Part shown: positions 1-7,559 of the stretch, in pieces
Layout of the letters: every line of letters starts with the position of its first letter
Numbering within the stretch: position 1 is the stretch's first letter
DNA from: an uncultured Oscillospiraceae bacterium
Lineage (GTDB): Bacteria; Bacillota; Clostridia; Oscillospirales; Oscillospiraceae
Direction of reading: 5' to 3'
DNA length: 42,192 nucleotides
Assembly: GCA_958423465.1 (NCBI GenBank)
Contig: CATZRD010000019.1
Coordinates: forward strand, 1-42,192
Notes under the pieces: generated by a model
What the model was told of the DNA's origin: nothing
The model's database searches: none
The model's input: only the letters and a program-made list of their open reading frames with translations
Made by a program: the position numbers and the translations under genes

Positions 1-678
<678 letters not shown>

Positions 679-687
679 CTCTTTCGT

Positions 688-1872
688 TTACTCCTTTGGT
701 AGTTCTACATACTGGCCGATCTGCTCCCGGCACTCCGCGGTGAGGGTCACCAGCAGCGTCCCGTCCTCCTCCCGGCTCTCAAAGGCCAGGTCCAGGACCT
801 CGCCGCCCTCCAGGCAGGTCTCCAGCCGGGCCGTCAGCACCAGCTTGGCCAGGGACAGGGCCTCCTCCCGGCTCCGCTCTGTCTCCTCCAGGGTATAGTA
901 CCGCAGCCGCCGGGTGACGGTCTGCACCGGCAGGGCCACCCCCGCCGGCAGCTCCCACCGCTTCCAACTGGTTATTTTATCACAAGTATCCCCCGGATGA
1001 CTACTGTTAAAATCAATTTTGATCCGTTTTTTTCCGATCAGCAGGGCGCGTTCCGTCCGCTCCTCCCCGGTATACGCCTTTTGGGCCTTGGTCAGGGGCA
1101 CCTGACACCGGAGGGTGTACCAGGTCCGGCCGTAGACCTTGCCCATGCCCCGGACGTACCGCACCCCGGCAAAGTCGTTTTCCACCACGCCGGAGATGAG
1201 CAGCTGCCCCTTTTTCACCATGGTCCCCGGCAGCACCTGCTTCTCCCCGTCCCAGGGGAGGATGTCGGTGACCAGCGCGTCCTTGGCGGCGACGGTGTTG
1301 CCCCGCTGCCGCTGGCTCATGAGGGGCGGGGCGTCCACCCGCTCCCGGACCTGGATATAGGCCCGGCAGCCCTTCACGTTGATGGCGAAGTAGCTGAGCC
1401 GGGGGACCTCCAGCAGCATGAAATTCCGCAGGGTGGAGGAGTTCACCCCGTAGCCGAAGGTGCCGAACCCCACGCCGTACTCCTCCAGCGCCCGGAGAAT
1501 CTCCGTGTCGCTCACCGTCTCCGTTCCCTCGATGGCAAAGTCCCAGATAAAGAAGGAGCCGAAAAACATGGCCCCGGCGCACAGGACCATGCCCACCCAC
1601 AAGGCGTACCTCCGGCGCAGCCGCCCCAGAAAAAAGGGCGCCCCCCGCCAGAGCTGGGCCTTCATCTCGCAGCCCAGCCGGCGGCTGAGCTTCCGCAGCC
1701 GCCGCCAGTCCCGCCATGTGGTGGTGAAGGTAAAGGCCGCCGGGGACTCCCACCGGATGTCCCAGAAGGGGATGCCGTACTCCCCGCACAGGTTCAGCAC
1801 CCGCTCCGGAAAGCCGCACTCGATGCGTCCCGTTACCTGGCCCTTCAGCAGATTGACCGCCTGTTTCAGCAT
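688..1872 (-). CDS. yqfD: Sporulation protein YqfD
   Basis: A 394-residue membrane protein of the YqfD family, which in Bacillus subtilis is expressed in the mother cell and needed for efficient sporulation; its biochemical role is unknown. A basic cytoplasmic N-terminal part of about 90 residues, rich in Arg and Trp, is followed by one clear transmembrane segment near residues 90-112. The long extracytoplasmic C-terminal part contains the typical stretch with GxNSxxLRNFML and VPxLSYFAINVKG. Length fits the family. The ATG at 1872 lies one base after the yqfC stop codon (TGATATG), so the two genes are translationally coupled. It lies between yqfC and phoH, the standard order, which supports the call and implies a spore former. 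Confidence 0.93.
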   Translation of the reverse strand: MLKQAVNLLKGQVTGRIECGFPERVLNLCGEYGIPFWDIRWESPAAFTFTTTWRDWRRLRKLSRRLGCEMKAQLWRGAPFFLGRLRRRYALWVGMVLCAGAMFFGSFFIWDFAIEGTETVSDTEILRALEEYGVGFGTFGYGVNSSTLRNFMLLEVPRLSYFAINVKGCRAYIQVRERVDAPPLMSQRQRGNTVAAKDALVTDILPWDGEKQVLPGTMVKKGQLLISGVVENDFAGVRYVRGMGKVYGRTWYTLRCQVPLTKAQKAYTGEERTERALLIGKKRIKIDFNSSHPGDTCDKITSWKRWELPAGVALPVQTVTRRLRYYTLEETERSREEALSLAKLVLTARLETCLEGGEVLDLAFESREEDGTLLVTLTAECREQIGQYVELPKE

Positions 1873-1873
1873 A

Positions 1874-2158
1874 TCAGACCACCCATTCCACCCGGCGCAG
1901 CTTTCCCCGGACCCGCAGGGCCTCGCCGGTCATGGCCACCAGCTCCAGGTCCTGGCCGATGAGCCGCACCACCATGCCCTCCGCCCCAATGTCGATCTCC
2001 TCGCCGCTGTAGGACACGATCCCCCTGTGGTTCTCCATGTAGAACTCCCCGTCCCCCATGGTCTCCACATGGGGCAGCCGCGCCAGCAGCTCCGGCGGCA
2101 CGTCGAACAGCTCCGCCGCGCCGGACAGGATCCGTCTCTCCCGCTTGCCTCGTTCCAT
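1874..2158 (-). CDS. yqfC: Sporulation protein YqfC
   Basis: A small protein of 94 residues of the YqfC/YabP-like family, normally co-expressed with YqfD under SigE in the mother cell. The family pattern is visible: PxxLLARLPHVETMGDGEFYMENHRGI near the N-terminus, then a beta-rich GEEIDIGAEGM-VVRLIGQDLEL part. A longer reading from a GTG at 2167 is possible, but the ATG at 2158 has an AGGTGG ribosome site about 5 bases upstream and is preferred. CATAGATAT on this strand (2177-2185) loosely resembles a SigE -10 element; that is only a suggestion. It is divergent from the GntR gene. Confidence 0.88.
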   Translation of the reverse strand: MERGKRERRILSGAAELFDVPPELLARLPHVETMGDGEFYMENHRGIVSYSGEEIDIGAEGMVVRLIGQDLELVAMTGEALRVRGKLRRVEWVV

Positions 2159-2230
2159 TCGCTCCACCTCACGGACATATCTATGCGGACGGCCTCATAA
2201 ATTTTCCCGAAACTTTTTTTCGTTACCCCC

Positions 2231-2282
2231 TTGACATCCTCTTCCTTTTGTACTATTGTATTAAGTGCCTAATACAATAGTA
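2231..2282 (+). promoter_or_regulatory. Promoter with perfect palindromic operator for the gntR-ABC operon
   Basis: TTGACA at 2231-2236 and TATTGT at 2254-2259 are 17 bases apart and form a sigma-A type promoter. The -10 lies inside a perfect inverted repeat: TACTATTGTATTA (2251-2263), six-base spacer, TAATACAATAGTA (2270-2282). YtrA-subfamily GntR proteins bind such long palindromes at their own promoters, so this is very probably the autoregulatory operator of the gene starting at 2309. The position over the -10 and start site implies repression by blocking RNA polymerase. Confidence 0.85.
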
Positions 2283-2308
2283 CAGGCAAATCGGGAAAGG
2301 AGACATCC

Positions 2309-2671
2309 ATGGACTGGAATTTTACCGATGACCGCCCGATCTGGCAGCAGCTGACGGAGCAGCTGGCTCTGCGCATCCTGAAGGGGGAGTATCCCCCGGG
2401 GAGCAAGCTGCCCCCGGTTCGGGAGCTGGCGGCCCAGGCGGGGGTCAATCCCAACACCATGCAGCGGGCCATGGCCCAGCTGGAGGCGGACGGTCTGGCG
2501 GCGGCGGACCGCACCGCCGGGCGCACGGTGACGGAGGACGCCGCCGTCATCACCCAGGCCCGCCGGCGGCGGGCGGCGGCGGCCGTGGCGGGCTGCCTGA
2601 ACATTTTGGCGGAGCTGGGCTACACCCGGGAGGACGCCATCGAACTCATCAAGGAGGGGAACACACTATGA
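2309..2671 (+). CDS. GntR-family transcriptional regulator, YtrA subfamily
   Basis: A 120-residue DNA-binding repressor. Residues about 10-75 form the GntR winged helix: PIWQQLTEQLALRILKGEY, LPPVRELAAQAGVNPNTMQRA and the wing region with AADRTAGRTV. The effector domain is only a short helical tail of about 45 residues, which defines the YtrA subfamily, whose members regulate ABC transporters in the same operon, often in response to cell-envelope antibiotics. The stop overlaps the ATG of the ABC ATPase gene (ATGA), so expression is coupled. The start is the ATG at 2309 behind a GGAAAGGAGA ribosome site. The operator just upstream suggests autorepression. The inducer cannot be told from sequence. 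Confidence 0.93.
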   Translation: MDWNFTDDRPIWQQLTEQLALRILKGEYPPGSKLPPVRELAAQAGVNPNTMQRAMAQLEADGLAAADRTAGRTVTEDAAVITQARRRRAAAAVAGCLNILAELGYTREDAIELIKEGNTL

Positions 2672-3393
2672 ATGAGATCCTTGTCAACTGTACCGGCCTG
2701 ACCAAGCGGTACGGGAACAAGCAGGCCCTGGCCGGGGTGAACCTGGAGCTGGGGCGGGGCCGCATCGTGGGCCTTCTGGGGCCCAACGGCAGCGGCAAGA
2801 CCACGCTGATCAAGATCCTCTGCGGGCTGCTCCAGCCCACGGAGGGGGCCGTGGCCATCGACGGCCAGCCGGTAGGCCCTCACAGCAAGGCCATCATCAG
2901 CTATCTGCCGGACCGGATGTACTTCGCGGACTGGATGAAAGCCACGGACCTGTTCGACCTCTTCGCGGACTTTTACGCCGACTTTGACCGGAACCGGGCC
3001 ATGTCCATGTGCGCCAGTCTGGGGGTGACCCCCAGCGACCGGCTGAAAACCATGAGCAAGGGCACCAAGGAGAAGGTGCAGCTGGTGCTGGTCATGGCCC
3101 GGAAGGCCCAGCTCTATCTGCTGGATGAGCCCATCGCCGGGGTGGACCCGGCGGCCCGGGACTTTATCCTGAACACTATCCTCACCAACTACAATGAGGC
3201 GGGCACGGTGCTCATCTCCACCCACCTCATCAGCGACATCGAGCAGGTGCTGGACGAGGCCATCTTCCTGAAGGAGGGGCAGATCGTCCTCCATGACACC
3301 GTGGACAACATCCGGGAGCGGGAGGGCAAGAGCGTGGACGCTCTGTTCCGTCAGGTCTTTCGGGCCAAGAATATGGAAGGGGGCGAGCTTTGA
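2668..3393 (+). CDS. ABC transporter ATP-binding protein
   Basis: A 241-residue cytoplasmic ATPase that would drive the adjacent permease. Walker A is GPNGSGKT near residue 38; Walker B with the catalytic Glu is YLLDEPIAGVDP near residue 150; the H-loop is ISTHLISD near residue 182. The signature motif is changed: MSKGTKEK instead of LSGGQ, a form common among YtrB-like and multidrug-type exporters paired with GntR regulators. It overlaps the regulator by four bases and the permease gene by one base. Known relatives handle antimicrobial peptides, membrane stress or acetoin; no substrate can be assigned here. Confidence 0.92.
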   Translation: MNEILVNCTGLTKRYGNKQALAGVNLELGRGRIVGLLGPNGSGKTTLIKILCGLLQPTEGAVAIDGQPVGPHSKAIISYLPDRMYFADWMKATDLFDLFADFYADFDRNRAMSMCASLGVTPSDRLKTMSKGTKEKVQLVLVMARKAQLYLLDEPIAGVDPAARDFILNTILTNYNEAGTVLISTHLISDIEQVLDEAIFLKEGQIVLHDTVDNIREREGKSVDALFRQVFRAKNMEGGEL

Positions 3394-4193
3394 TGTTCGG
3401 TAAGCTCTTGAAATACGATTTTCGGTCCATGCTCAAGCAGTTCGCTTTCGTGTGGCCCGCCGCCCTGGTGCTGGGCCTGGTGAACCGCTTCACCCTGGAC
3501 TTTTTCGTCACCAGCACCAGCAGCGCCATGGAGACCATCTCCGGCATCACCATGCTGGTGTACATCGCCATCCTCATGGCCATGTTCATCATCGCCGTGA
3601 TCTTTGTCATCCAGCGGTTCTACAAGGGGCTCCTGGGGGACGAGGGCTATCTCATGCACACCCTGCCGGTGCGCCCCCGGCAGCTCATCGGCTCCAAGCT
3701 GCTCTGCGCCGTGACGGTGACCTTCGTCAGCGTTCTGGTGGCCGTGGCCTCCATCCTGCTGCTGATGCCTCTGACCGCCTCGGACTACGGAGAGTTCTTC
3801 CGGTCCCTGGGCCGGCTCAACCGGGAGTACGGCGCCAACTTCGTTTTCTTCTGGGTGGAGCTGCTGGTGTTCTTCCTGGCGGGCATGGCCGAGAGCTACC
3901 TCATGCTCTACGCGGCCATGGCCATCGGCCACCTGGCCAACAAGAACCGGGTGCTCTGGTCCGCGGCGGCCTTTATCGCCCTGAACGCCGCCGTCACCGC
4001 CATCACCGGCAACCTGATCGACCTCTATGTGCGCATCGATGTGGACTTCCCCCGGCAGTTTCTGTGGTACAGCGGCCAGTGGAGCTCGGTCCACGCTTCC
4101 ATCTGGAGCGCTATCGCCGTCACCGCGGCCTTTGGCGCCGTGTTCTACGTGGTCACCAGCTATATCCTGGGCAAAAAGCTGAACCTGGAATAA
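3393..4193 (+). CDS. ABC-2 type permease of the GntR-regulated exporter
   Basis: A 266-residue integral membrane protein, read from the ATG at 3393, which overlaps the ATPase stop (TGATG). A TTG three bases earlier is in frame but less likely. Hydrophobic segments lie near residues 17-35, 45-75, 105-130, 150-185, 195-215 and 235-258, so about six spans. The short cytoplasmic stretch RFYKGLLGDEGYLMHTLPVRPRQLIGSK after the second span is typical of YtrC-like permeases in GntR-ABC operons. It should form the channel of the exporter with the 2668 ATPase. A strong terminator follows directly, so it is the last gene of this three-gene operon. Confidence 0.88.
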   Translation: MFGKLLKYDFRSMLKQFAFVWPAALVLGLVNRFTLDFFVTSTSSAMETISGITMLVYIAILMAMFIIAVIFVIQRFYKGLLGDEGYLMHTLPVRPRQLIGSKLLCAVTVTFVSVLVAVASILLLMPLTASDYGEFFRSLGRLNREYGANFVFFWVELLVFFLAGMAESYLMLYAAMAIGHLANKNRVLWSAAAFIALNAAVTAITGNLIDLYVRIDVDFPRQFLWYSGQWSSVHASIWSAIAVTAAFGAVFYVVTSYILGKKLNLE

Positions 4194-4205
4194 ACATCCT
4201 ATGGC

Positions 4206-4241
4206 AAGGCGCCGGGCCTTTGGGCCCGGCGCCTTATCATT
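4206..4241 (+). terminator. Rho-independent terminator after the GntR-ABC operon
   Basis: A 13-base-pair stem AAGGCGCCGGGCC / GGCCCGGCGCCTT with a TTTG loop, followed by a short T-rich tract (TTATCATTT). It lies 13 bases after the permease stop. Confidence 0.88.
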
Positions 4242-4265
4242 TCAGGAAAAAATCCGCCGGAGGGC

Positions 4266-4293
4266 GCAACCAAACAGCTTTTCTTTCCGACAT
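4266..4293 (+). promoter_or_regulatory. Putative ECF-type promoter of the sigma factor operon
   Basis: GCAACC at 4266-4271 and CGACAT at 4288-4293 are separated by 16 bases. This is the shape of an ECF sigma promoter (AAC-containing -35, CGA/CGT-containing -10, 16-base spacer) and lies 38 bases before the sigma gene. ECF operons usually autoregulate through such a site. Inference from pattern only. Confidence 0.5.
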
Positions 4294-4330
4294 ACAGGGT
4301 GAGAGCCACACGAGAGAGGAGGGATCGCCT

Positions 4331-4894
4331 GTGGACGATCATCAAATCGTGGACCTGTACTGGGCCCGCAGCCATCTGGCCGTTGAGGCCAGCAGCCGGA
4401 AGTACGGCGCGCTGTGCCGGTCCATCGCCATGAACCTGCTGGGGGACCGGCGGGACGCGGAGGAGTGCGTCAACGACACCTGGCTGGGGGCCTGGAACGC
4501 CATGCCGCCCCAGCGGCCCCAAAAGCTGGGAGCCTTTCTGGGGGCCATCACCCGAAATCTGGCCTGCGACGCCTGCCGGGCCCGGCAGGCGGAGAAGCGG
4601 GGCGGCGGACAGCTCCCCCTGGTGCTGGAGGAGCTCAGCGAGTGCCTCCCCGGCCGGGAGGGGGACCCGGTCCGGGCGGCGGAGGACCGGGAGCTGGCGG
4701 AGGTCCTGTCGGACTTTCTCCGGCAGCTCCCGGAGCGGGACCGGTATCTGTTCCTCCGGCGCTACTGGCACGCCCAGCCTCTGGAGGAGATCGCAGACGC
4801 CTTCCGCCTGCCGGCGGGCACCGTCAAGGCCAGCCTCTTCCGCACCCGGAAGAAGCTGCGCCGCCGTCTGGAAAAGGAGGGGATCCTGTTATGA
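4331..4894 (+). CDS. Sigma-70 family RNA polymerase sigma factor (ECF-like)
   Basis: A 187-residue alternative sigma factor. Region 2 spans about residues 8-80, with NLLGDRRDAEECVNDTWLGAWN and the promoter-melting/-10 recognition part ITRNLACDACRARQAEKR. Region 4 covers about residues 120-185, with LPERDRYLFLRRYW and the helix-turn-helix PLEEIADAFRLPAGTVKASLFRTRKKL. The start is a GTG at 4331, about 8 bases after GGAGGG; an upstream open frame from 3452 overlaps the permease and is not credible. The TGA stop overlaps the ATG of the next gene (ATGA), the usual coupling of sigma and anti-sigma genes. A candidate self-type promoter lies upstream. The regulon is unknown. Confidence 0.92.
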   Translation: MDDHQIVDLYWARSHLAVEASSRKYGALCRSIAMNLLGDRRDAEECVNDTWLGAWNAMPPQRPQKLGAFLGAITRNLACDACRARQAEKRGGGQLPLVLEELSECLPGREGDPVRAAEDRELAEVLSDFLRQLPERDRYLFLRRYWHAQPLEEIADAFRLPAGTVKASLFRTRKKLRRRLEKEGILL

Positions 4895-5919
4895 CACGAG
4901 AAGAGAAGCTGTTCCGCGCTCTGGGCGGCGTAGACGCCGGACTGGTGGAGGCCGCCCGGCGGCCCCCGGAACGGAGGTCCCGCTATTGGCCGGCGCTCTG
5001 GGCCGGACTGGCGGCCTGTCTGCTGCTGGGGTTCGGGATCTGGCGGGCCGCGCCATGGAGCGCCGTCCCCGTTGACCCGGACCCGCCGGTGGGACCCAGC
5101 GGACCGGTGACGCCCCTCCCGCCGGAGGAGAGCGCGCCCATCGTCCTGAAGGACGCGCCCCAGGTGGAGGGCGGCTCCGCCCACTTCCTCCGGCTGACCT
5201 GTTCCCTGCCTGGCGGCGCAGAGGAGGAAACGGCGGACTTCTACATCTCCGTGGACCAGGAGTTCTACCAGCTGGTCCAGGAGGGGGACAGCGCACGAAT
5301 CGAACCTCTGGACGCCCCGGAGGATCTGCCCCCCTGCGATCTGGAGATCCGGCACTTCCCCGGCGTCACCCTGGACCAGGCAGTATCCGACGCCAAAGCC
5401 TGGTGCGAAAGCTACGCCTTCTGTGAAGAGGCCGGGGACGGCGTCCTCCGCGCCTGGGACGGCACGGACTGGGACGACGCCCAGGCGGATATCCGTCTGG
5501 TGGAGGACAGCCGGGGGGGCGTGTACCGCCTCACCGCCCGGTACTTCCTGGAGGCTGCCGAGGGCCACGGCGTCCGGCTGAACGCCATGATGAACACCTT
5601 CACCCCCCTGGCGGAGGACGACCCCACCGCCCCCCTGCGGAGCGTGGCGGACCGGGTAACGGCGGCGGTGCTGGCGGACGATCTGACCGCCGTGGCCGAT
5701 CTGCTGACGGAAAACGCCCTGGTCACCGGCTTCGGCGAGGATGTATCCGGCGGGGCCGTCGTCTCCGGCATGGACATTTCCCTGGCGGAGGATGGCCGGT
5801 CCGCCTCGGTCAGCGTGAGCCTTCTCCTGCTGGAGGACGCCCCCTGCTGGCTCCATCTGGACCTGATTCTGGAAGGCGGCAGCTGGCTGGCCAGCTGGGG
5901 CGCTGTCGCCATGGCCTGA
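4891..5919 (+). CDS. Membrane-anchored partner of the sigma factor (probable anti-sigma)
   Basis: A 342-residue protein with a short N-terminal cytoplasmic part (about 30 residues, TREEKLFRALGGVDAGLVEAA), one transmembrane helix near residues 33-50, a Pro-rich linker (PVDPDPPVGPSGPVTPLPP) and an acidic extracytoplasmic domain of about 270 residues rich in Asp, Glu and Ala. I recognise no catalytic motif or zinc finger. The ATG at 4891 overlaps the sigma stop and has AAAGGAGG just upstream; a longer open frame from 4414 is a shadow of the sigma gene. Topology and position are those of anti-sigma proteins in clostridial ECF loci, where the short N-terminus holds the sigma factor and the outer domain senses the signal. 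The role is inferred from context. Confidence 0.75.
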   Translation: MTREEKLFRALGGVDAGLVEAARRPPERRSRYWPALWAGLAACLLLGFGIWRAAPWSAVPVDPDPPVGPSGPVTPLPPEESAPIVLKDAPQVEGGSAHFLRLTCSLPGGAEEETADFYISVDQEFYQLVQEGDSARIEPLDAPEDLPPCDLEIRHFPGVTLDQAVSDAKAWCESYAFCEEAGDGVLRAWDGTDWDDAQADIRLVEDSRGGVYRLTARYFLEAAEGHGVRLNAMMNTFTPLAEDDPTAPLRSVADRVTAAVLADDLTAVADLLTENALVTGFGEDVSGGAVVSGMDISLAEDGRSASVSVSLLLLEDAPCWLHLDLILEGGSWLASWGAVAMA

Positions 5920-5948
5920 GAGCAAAAAGCGGGAGCCGTTGACAAGCG

Positions 5949-5980
5949 AAAGGGCCTCCGCCCTTCGCGGAGGCCCTTTT
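5949..5980. terminator. Bidirectional terminator between anti-sigma gene and oadG-like gene
   Basis: A perfect 13-base-pair stem AAAGGGCCTCCGC / GCGGAGGCCCTTT with a CCTTC loop, flanked by T-rich sequence on the + side and A residues on the other, so it can end transcription from both converging operons. Confidence 0.88.
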
Positions 5981-5993
5981 GGCTTCTGTCGTC

Positions 5994-6122
5994 TTACTTT
6001 TTTCCGCCGGTGACCCGGTTCAGCAGGGCCACCAGTCCCCAGATCGCCACGATCACGATGAAGATGCCCAGCATCCCCTTGCCCATGATGCCCAGGCAGG
6101 CCATGACCAGTTTTGTATTCAT
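5994..6122 (-). CDS. OadG-related small membrane subunit (42 residues)
   Basis: A short open frame starting at the ATG at 6122 behind a GGAGGAGCTG ribosome site, ending at TAA 5994-5996. The peptide has a basic, Met-rich start (MNTKLVMACLGIMGKGM), one transmembrane helix (LGIFIVIVAIWGLVALL) and a basic end (NRVTGGKK). It begins 15 bases after the oadB stop. This size, topology and position match the OadG-related small subunits that follow beta subunits of sodium-translocating decarboxylases. The usual OadG has a longer hydrophilic tail that contacts the alpha subunit; here that tail is absent, so the peptide may only stabilise the beta subunit. Confidence 0.8.
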   Translation of the reverse strand: MNTKLVMACLGIMGKGMLGIFIVIVAIWGLVALLNRVTGGKK

Positions 6123-6137
6123 ATCCGCAGCTCCTCC

Positions 6138-7244
6138 TTACAGAATGTTTTCCACCAGAGTGATGATGAGGCCCCCGGCGATGACGGAGGCGATCTGCCC
6201 GCTGACGTTGGCCCCGGCGGCGTGCATCAGCAGAAAGTTGTAGGGGTCCTCCTCCAGGCCCATCTTATGGACCATCCGGGAGGCCATGGGAAAGGCGGAG
6301 ATCCCCGCCGCCCCGATCATCGGGTTCACCTTCTTCTTGGAGAACAGGTTCAGCAGCTTGGCAAACATCACGCCGCCCACGGTGTCGAACACGAAGCCAA
6401 AGAGGCCCAGAGCCAGGATCAGCAGGGTCTCCCAGGTGACGAACACCTCCGCCTTCATGCGGAAGGAGACGGACAGGCCCAGCAGCAGGGTGATGAGATT
6501 GGCCAGCTCGTGCTGGGCGGACTGGCTGAGGCTGTCCAGCACGCCGCACTCCCGGATCAGGTTGCCGAACATGAGGAAGCCGATGAGCTCCGCGCTCTTG
6601 GGAGCCACGGTGCCGGCGATGATGGTGACAAAGATGGGGAACAGGATCCGGGTGGTTTTGGACACGGCGCTGGGGCTGTAGTCCATGCGGATCATCCGCT
6701 CCTTTTTGGTGGTGACCGCCCGGATGATGGGGGGCTGGATGATGGGCACCAATGCCATATAGGAGTAGGCCGCCACCATGATGGCTCCCTGGTACTTGCT
6801 GTCAAAATAGTTGGCCACATAGATGCTGGTAGGGCCGTCGGCGGCGGCGATGACGGCGGCGGAGGCCGCGTCGGTGAGGTCAAAGCCCAGCATCACCGCC
6901 GCCACCAGGGTGAAGAAGATGCCGAACTGGGCCGCCGCGCCGAAGAGGAACATCCTGGGGTTGCTCAGCAGGGGGCCGAAGTCGATCATGGCCCCGATGC
7001 CGATAAAGAGCAGCAGGGGGAACAGCTCCGAGGCGATTCCGGCGTTGAACAGGGTCTCGATGGCCTCCGTGTTCACGAAGGGCAGGTTCACCAGAATGGC
7101 TCCGAAGCCCATGGGCAGCAGCAGGGACGGCTCCATCCCCCGGCGGATGGCCAGAAAGATCAGCACGCAGCCGATGAGGATCATCAGCCCCTGCTGCCAG
7201 GTGAAGTTGAGCGCGTTGGAAAAGAGATCCGAAAAGAGCGACAT
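6138..7244 (-). CDS. Sodium ion-translocating decarboxylase subunit beta (OadB/GcdB family)
   Basis: A 368-residue polytopic membrane protein of the OadB/GcdB/MmdB family, the ion pump part of biotin-dependent decarboxylases. Family landmarks are clear: LLLPMGFGAILVNLPF near residue 42, IGIGAMIDFGPLLSNPRMFLFGAAAQFGIF near 90-120, the ion-binding loop AADGPTSIYVA near 137 with its Asp, AYSYMALVPIIQPPI near 160, and NPMIGAAGISAFPMASRM near the C-terminus. The start is the ATG at 7244 after CAGGAGGT. In the classic complexes, Na+ export is driven by decarboxylation of a carboxybiotin carried on other subunits. No alpha subunit or biotin carrier is visible in this operon, which ends at the terminator at 5949-5980. 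The gene sits behind a manganese-type riboswitch (7300-7427), unexpected for this family, so a cation-transport role apart from decarboxylation is possible. Confidence 0.93.
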   Translation of the reverse strand: MSLFSDLFSNALNFTWQQGLMILIGCVLIFLAIRRGMEPSLLLPMGFGAILVNLPFVNTEAIETLFNAGIASELFPLLLFIGIGAMIDFGPLLSNPRMFLFGAAAQFGIFFTLVAAVMLGFDLTDAASAAVIAAADGPTSIYVANYFDSKYQGAIMVAAYSYMALVPIIQPPIIRAVTTKKERMIRMDYSPSAVSKTTRILFPIFVTIIAGTVAPKSAELIGFLMFGNLIRECGVLDSLSQSAQHELANLITLLLGLSVSFRMKAEVFVTWETLLILALGLFGFVFDTVGGVMFAKLLNLFSKKKVNPMIGAAGISAFPMASRMVHKMGLEEDPYNFLLMHAAGANVSGQIASVIAGGLIITLVENIL

Positions 7245-7299
7245 AGATTCCTATACCTCCTGACAGGACCGCCTGGGCGGCCGAATGGGGGGAGAGAAC

Positions 7300-7427
7300 A
7301 AAAAATGACGAGACTCTTACGGCACAGAAACGTACCGTAAAAGTCTCGTCATTTCAGGCAGCGGCGGGCCAAAGGCCGTACTGACGCCGATGCCGCGCCC
7401 CAAAAGGCGCTGGCTACTCCCTTTTAC
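7300..7427 (-). promoter_or_regulatory. yybP-ykoY (Mn2+) riboswitch with overlapping terminator
   Basis: Read on the - strand. P1 is formed by GTAAAAG (7427-7421) and CTTTTAC (7343-7337). Between them are the family's invariant parts: GGAGTAGC right after the 5' strand of P1, the loop CGTCAGTACG, and GACGAGA right before the 3' strand. These match the manganese-sensing yybP-ykoY class. The 3' part of the aptamer is also the left arm of a terminator (7354-7300): a stem of about 23 base pairs beginning AAATGACGAGACT, a GTTTCT loop, then six T. Aptamer and terminator are therefore mutually exclusive, and metal binding should favour read-through (ON switch) into oadB, whose ATG is 56 bases further on. 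Confidence 0.88.
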
Positions 7428-7433
7428 CCTTCC

Positions 7434-7463
7434 ATTATATGGGGGGAGCGGCTCCGCTGTCAA
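7434..7463 (-). promoter_or_regulatory. Strong promoter of the riboswitch-oadB transcript
   Basis: On the - strand, TTGACA (7463-7458) and TATAAT (7439-7434) are both perfect consensus, 18 bases apart. Transcription would begin near 7427, exactly at the 5' strand of the riboswitch P1 helix. Confidence 0.88.
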
Positions 7464-7471
7464 GGGAAATT

Positions 7472-7555
7472 TTACTTCCCCGCCCGGTCCCGGGCGATGA
7501 GCAGCTTCAGAGCCTCCACCCCCACCCGGACCGCGGCGCTGGTGTCCTCGCACTC
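7472..7555 (-). pseudogene. 3' remnant of a second uridine phosphorylase gene
   Basis: About 84 bases align with the 3' end of the udp gene at 7692, including the TAA stop, with 7 mismatches over about 79 bases. The remnant encodes EDTSAAVRVGVEALKLLIARDRAGK; the intact gene ends with the same peptide except one Leu/Ile change. Most differences are silent, so the lost copy was probably a functional paralogue or diverged allele. There is no upstream coding part and no start. The stop is only about 9 bases from the -35 of the oadB promoter. Confidence 0.85.
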
Positions 7556-7559
7556 CCCA

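Noticed and set aside
3452..4330. N-terminal extension of the sigma factor through the permease gene
   Set aside because: It overlaps a well-supported permease gene, and a GTG with a good ribosome site at 4331 gives a normal family length.
4414..4890. N-terminal extension of the anti-sigma-like protein inside the sigma gene
   Set aside because: Arg/Gly/Pro-rich shadow translation; the ATG at 4891 overlaps the sigma stop and has a ribosome site.
7300..7427. Na+ (DUF1646-type) or Li+ riboswitch instead of the manganese class
   Set aside because: It would suit a sodium pump gene, but the GGAGTAGC, CGTCANTNCG and ACGAGA elements around P1 match yybP-ykoY. I do not recall enough of the Na+ consensus to exclude it fully.
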